From positions 1-16,245 of the forward strand of contig CBCXVS010000180.1 of assembly GCA_965178525.1 (NCBI GenBank): a stretch of DNA of 16,245 nucleotides. The letters are read 5' to 3'. Source of the DNA: CBCXVS01 sp965178525. GTDB lineage: Bacteria > Tectomicrobia > Entotheonellia > Entotheonellales > Entotheonellaceae. Below, in pieces: positions 13,526 to 16,245 of this stretch (its first letter is position 1; every line of letters begins with the position of its first letter). Below the pieces are notes generated by a model. The model had not been told where the DNA came from. It saw only the letters and a program-made list of their open reading frames with translations, and searched no databases. A program made the position numbers and the translations under genes.

Positions 13526-15705
13526 CTAGTGTAACGCGGCCAGGACATCCCGCGCTTCTTTTGCCCCGATAAAGTCTTGATGCAGTTGTAATGCCTTCTC
13601 TAGATTCGCTTTGGCCAGTTGAGTATCCCCATTTTTGTGGTACGCCATATCCAAGTGATAATGGACCGATGGGTTCTCATTTAGATGCTTCACACTGTCT
13701 TGCAATAAGGCAATCGCCTGCCTATAGAGGTGCTTTTTGTAATAGATCCAACCCAGTGTATCTGAAACGGATGGGTCTTGAGGAAGTTCCTCTTTAGCGG
13801 TTTGCGCCAGAGCCAGGGCAACATCGATATTCCCACCATGTTCAGCATAATTCCACGCGAGATTGTTCGCTGACGGGGCAAAGCGCGGATTGATGTCAAG
13901 TGCTTTCTTATACTGGTCGACCGCTTGCTGATACTGGCCTTGGATGTCGTACAGCACCCCTAGAAGCATGTATGGGGGAAGAAGAGAGCTATCGTTGGCG
14001 ATCACGTCCTCATATTGCTGGATAGCCTGATTATATGCGTGATTTTTGGCATACAGGTTGCCCAGATGGAGATAGGAGACCAGGACATTCTCATCTAGGT
14101 CGATCGCCTTGCGAAAGGCATCTTCTGCCTTTACGTCCTCTTGCTGGGCGAAGTATAGTTCACCTAGGAGATTGTAGAGATGCGGATTGTCAGGGCTTTT
14201 CCGGATGTGCGCCAACACCCGGGTAACAGCTCGATCATACTGCTTTTGAGCCGTGTGTAAGGCGACGATTTGCCTGAGCGCATCAAGGTACTGGGGATGG
14301 AGTGCCAGGGCTTGATCAAACGCTGCGAGAGCCTTGTCCGGGCGTTTTTGCATCCGGTAGGCGAGACCCAAATGGTAGTGGCCGGCCGGTGCTTGTAGCG
14401 CCTTCTCGGTCATCTCCTGAAACAGTGGGAGCGCCGCATCGGCGTCTTGCTTGCCCAAATAGGCACGTCCCAACAGGAGGTACGCCTGCAAAGACCGCGA
14501 GGGCTGTTGCACAATCTTCTTGACTTCTTCGATCACGAGATCATACGAGTTCGAGTGATCGTACAGCTTCGCTAAGGCCAGGCGAGCGTTGGTGAAATGG
14601 GGGGCATAGGTGAGGGTTGTATGAAACGCGTTCTTGGCGAGCTGTAGCTGGCGATTCCGCACATAGGCGAGTCCCAGATAGTAGTGTGGGGCAGCCAAGC
14701 GTGGCGCGTCTTGCGTGACTTTTTCCAAGAGTGTGATGGCTTCAGATGTCTGCTGTCTGGCCAGGGCCAGCCGTCCTTTGAGATACCGGCCAATGGTATC
14801 TTCCGGGTGAGCCTGCAAAATGTCGTCAATGGTCTCGGCGGCCGCATCGAGATGGCGCTGATGCAGATGGGTTTCCGCGATCTTCTGCTTGGGACGCACG
14901 GCGTCCGGGGCGGCCTCTAAAGCGGCCTGATACGTGGCCAAGGCCTGCTGGAAACGTCGCGTTTTGACATAGAAATCCCCCAGTTCCAGGTGGGTTTGGG
15001 ACGCCTTTGGCGCAAGTTCGATCGCGCGTTGATACACCTTCTCCGCGGCCTCGACTTGACCCTGTAAGGCATGCACTTTGGCGAGACCGAAGTGAGATGC
15101 AAGGCGTCGCGGTAGGTCTGTTCCGCCGTCTTGGGCTCCTTGTTCAGCACATACAGCATCGCTAAGTTATGGTAGATATGGAGACGATCAGGAGCCAGTT
15201 GGCGTGCGGTCTGCATCGTTGCAATGGCCTCCGCCATTTTCCCCTGCCCCGTATACGCCTGTCCTAACAAGACATGGGCGTCCACGTGCTGCGGCTCGTG
15301 GGCGAGGATCTGGTTGGCGGCATAGTGCGCCTCATCAAATTTTTTCGCAACGAGATACAATTCTCCCAGTTTGAGCTGCGCGTCGCGAATGCTGGGATCG
15401 AGTTCCACGCTTTTATAGAAGGCACGAAAGGCTCGCGGAAGGTTCTGGCGTGTTTCCGTTTTGAGATAGGCAAGACCGAGCTTGTAGTAGACTTGCGCAT
15501 CATCAGGGGTATGTTTCAGTGTATTTTGAAACTCGATGACGGCCTCAGGATATTGTTCTTTGGCAAAGTAGTCGTTGCCTTTTTGCCAATGGGCTGCTTT
15601 TTTTGCTTGCACATTCCCGCCACAGCCAGATGTGGCAAGGATCACACCTAGGAAAAAAGCACATGGAACAAGATGACGATATGGAATCTTCTGGAAAGCT
15701 TTCAT
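13526..15705 (-). pseudogene. TPR-repeat lipoprotein (PrsT-like), frameshifted
   Basis: ATG 15705 has AAGGA upstream and encodes a lipoprotein signal with lipobox TSGC (C28), then TPR units of 34 residues. The TPR frame is lost near 15100 (after residue 202, YRDAL) and resumes in another frame (ASHFGLAKVHALQGQ), running to the stop at 13526-13528. Together about 726 aa of almost continuous TPRs are encoded. The 34-residue period says about 22 nt are missing at the junction, so a real deletion is likelier than a single-base error. A GTG at 15076 could restart the second part, but without a signal. Outer-membrane TPR lipoproteins of this layout accompany exosortase/PEP-CTERM loci (PrsT), which agrees with the PEP-CTERM gene nearby. 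Confidence 0.72.
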
Positions 15706-15831
15706 GGGTTTCCTTCATGTTCTATGAATATTAGCAGTTAGAGTCGAGAGGAATGTGACCGTCTCGATGACACGTCGTATCCACGAGGCCAGCCGGAAGA
15801 GAGGGCGCCGAAGGCAAGGAGCGGCGCAGCA

Positions 15832-15859
15832 TTATCGGTTGAAACAAGAGAAACGATAA
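15832..15859. promoter_or_regulatory. inverted repeat upstream of the TPR gene, possible operator
   Basis: TTATCG (15832-15837) and CGATAA (15854-15859) are 16 bp apart; the arms extend to 9 bp with one mismatch. On the minus strand the 15837-15832 arm reads CGATAA, giving a GATAAT that could serve as a -10. It lies about 130 bp before the TPR start codon. Confidence 0.3.
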
Positions 15860-15994
15860 GTATTCTGGATTCACCTCAGAGCAGGGCTCCCGGCTGTGCC
15901 GGTGGCCATCAACATCGCTGCCTGGGGTGTGGGTGCAAGTTGGCGCAAGCGTTCATGGCGACGCCACGACTGAGTTCGCAAGCCTCTGCAGCCC

Positions 15995-16032
15995 AAAAGG
16001 CCGGACGTCCTAACGGAGCGATCCGGCCTTTT
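15995..16032. terminator. rho-independent terminator, inner of a tandem pair
   Basis: AAAAGGCCGGA (15995-16005) and TCCGGCCTTTT (16022-16032) pair perfectly over 11 bp. The A and T tracts make it usable on both strands. Confidence 0.75.
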
Positions 16033-16056
16033 CATGTACTTACGAATTGAGACAAC

Positions 16057-16093
16057 AAAGGCCGGAGCAGTCCTGTAAAAGGCTCCGGCCTTT
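16057..16093. terminator. rho-independent terminator, outer of a tandem pair
   Basis: AAAGGCCGGAGC (16057-16068) and GCTCCGGCCTTT (16082-16093) form a perfect 12-bp stem with a 13-nt loop. It shares the AAAGGCCGGA core with the neighbouring hairpin, so the two may be duplicates. On the minus strand it begins 18 nt after the stop codon of the gene entering from the right edge. Confidence 0.75.
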
Positions 16094-16111
16094 GTGTTGT
16101 GTGCGGCACGC

Positions 16112-16243
16112 CTAGACAGGGAAGCTACAGTCTGTTGTCGTCACGAGCGAGAGGAAGGCGACACACCGTTTAGCCCGAAGTTCCTCCCGTGATTCGGCGA
16201 CAACTTGTTGAAATAAAAACTCAAAAGCCTGAAACGAATTGAC
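16112..16243 (-). CDS. 3' end of a gene entering from the right edge (partial)
   Basis: The frame is open from the window edge and ends with TAG at 16114-16112, giving 43 residues. The first 24 (VNSFQAFEFL through REELRA) are encoded by the inverted repeat and are the same as on the left end; the last 19 are unique here. Two terminators follow directly in the reading direction, which supports a real gene end. I do not recognise the protein; a transposase C-terminus or a duplicated gene are both possible. Confidence 0.4.
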   Translation of the reverse strand, partial: VNSFQAFEFLFQQVVAESREELRAKRCVAFLSLVTTTDCSFPV

Positions 16244-16244
16244 C
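16171..16244. repeat. right copy of the 74-bp terminal inverted repeat
   Basis: This is an exact reverse complement of 1-74. One extra base (16245) lies outside it. The sequences directly inside the two arms differ, so the repeat boundary on the inner side is sharp at 74/75 and 16171/16170. Confidence 0.9.
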
Positions 16245-16245
16245 T

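Larger units (their letters stand above)
15706..16111. other. 406-bp region upstream of the TPR lipoprotein gene
   Basis: No gene is supported. It holds a near-palindrome (15832-15859) and two tandem hairpin terminators. The stretch 15890-15994, GC-rich with small stems such as CCGGC/GCCGG near 15890, could belong to a small RNA ending at the first terminator, but it matches no riboswitch I know. Confidence 0.5.

Noticed and set aside
15890..16003. Possible cyclic-di-GMP-type riboswitch (GCAAGCCTCTG resembles part of the consensus)
   Set aside because: The other conserved blocks are missing and no gene lies downstream on that strand.

Overview
The window reads as a Gram-negative, environmental bacterium with fairly GC-rich coding DNA. 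Lipoprotein and Sec-type signal sequences, ApaH, CopC/CopD, a membrane-anchored c-type cytochrome, a Ros/MucR-type regulator and a PEP-CTERM (exosortase) substrate support this. The mix fits Nitrospirota, Methylomirabilota or beta/gamma-proteobacteria, but the sequence alone does not decide between them. Stop codons behave as in the standard bacterial code. I found no tRNA, rRNA or CRISPR array and no complete transposase.

Layout, left to right. A perfect 74-bp inverted repeat occupies both window ends (1-74 and 16171-16244). Next come a 90-aa protein of unknown function and a VOC-fold protein resembling methylmalonyl-CoA epimerase (198-1113). A Ros/MucR-type regulator (1263-1715, minus) follows, with an AT-rich, palindrome-rich upstream region. 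A polyphosphate-themed block comes next: a Ppx/GppA phosphatase (minus) diverges from a translationally overlapped ParA-like ATPase and CHAD protein pair (2046-6236). A 28-aa hydrophobic small ORF (6430-6516) follows. Then a minus-strand pair encodes a membrane/TPR protein and ApaH (8356 to 6559). A plus-strand copper block (9012-11659) holds a small His-rich exported protein, CopC, and a CopD/YtkA-like/cytochrome c fusion. Facing it is a remnant resembling a di-haem cytochrome c peroxidase (MauG/CcpA type). Last come a PEP-CTERM protein with an in-frame stop in its signal peptide, a Fur-family regulator, and a frameshifted TPR lipoprotein resembling PrsT of the exosortase system (15705 to 13526). 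The right end carries two tandem hairpin terminators and the 3' end of a gene entering from the right edge.

How the genes may work together. Ppx (polyP hydrolysis), CHAD (a known polyP-binding domain) and ParA (a family that positions intracellular cargo) share one divergent intergenic region. This suggests a polyP granule positioning and turnover module, and it is the most interesting hypothesis here. The copper block looks like a periplasmic copper handling and respiratory-type membrane unit. Both exosortase-associated genes are disrupted by different lesions (a nonsense codon and an apparent 22-nt deletion), and a third gene nearby is a remnant, so the 11.5-15.7 kb segment shows gene decay.
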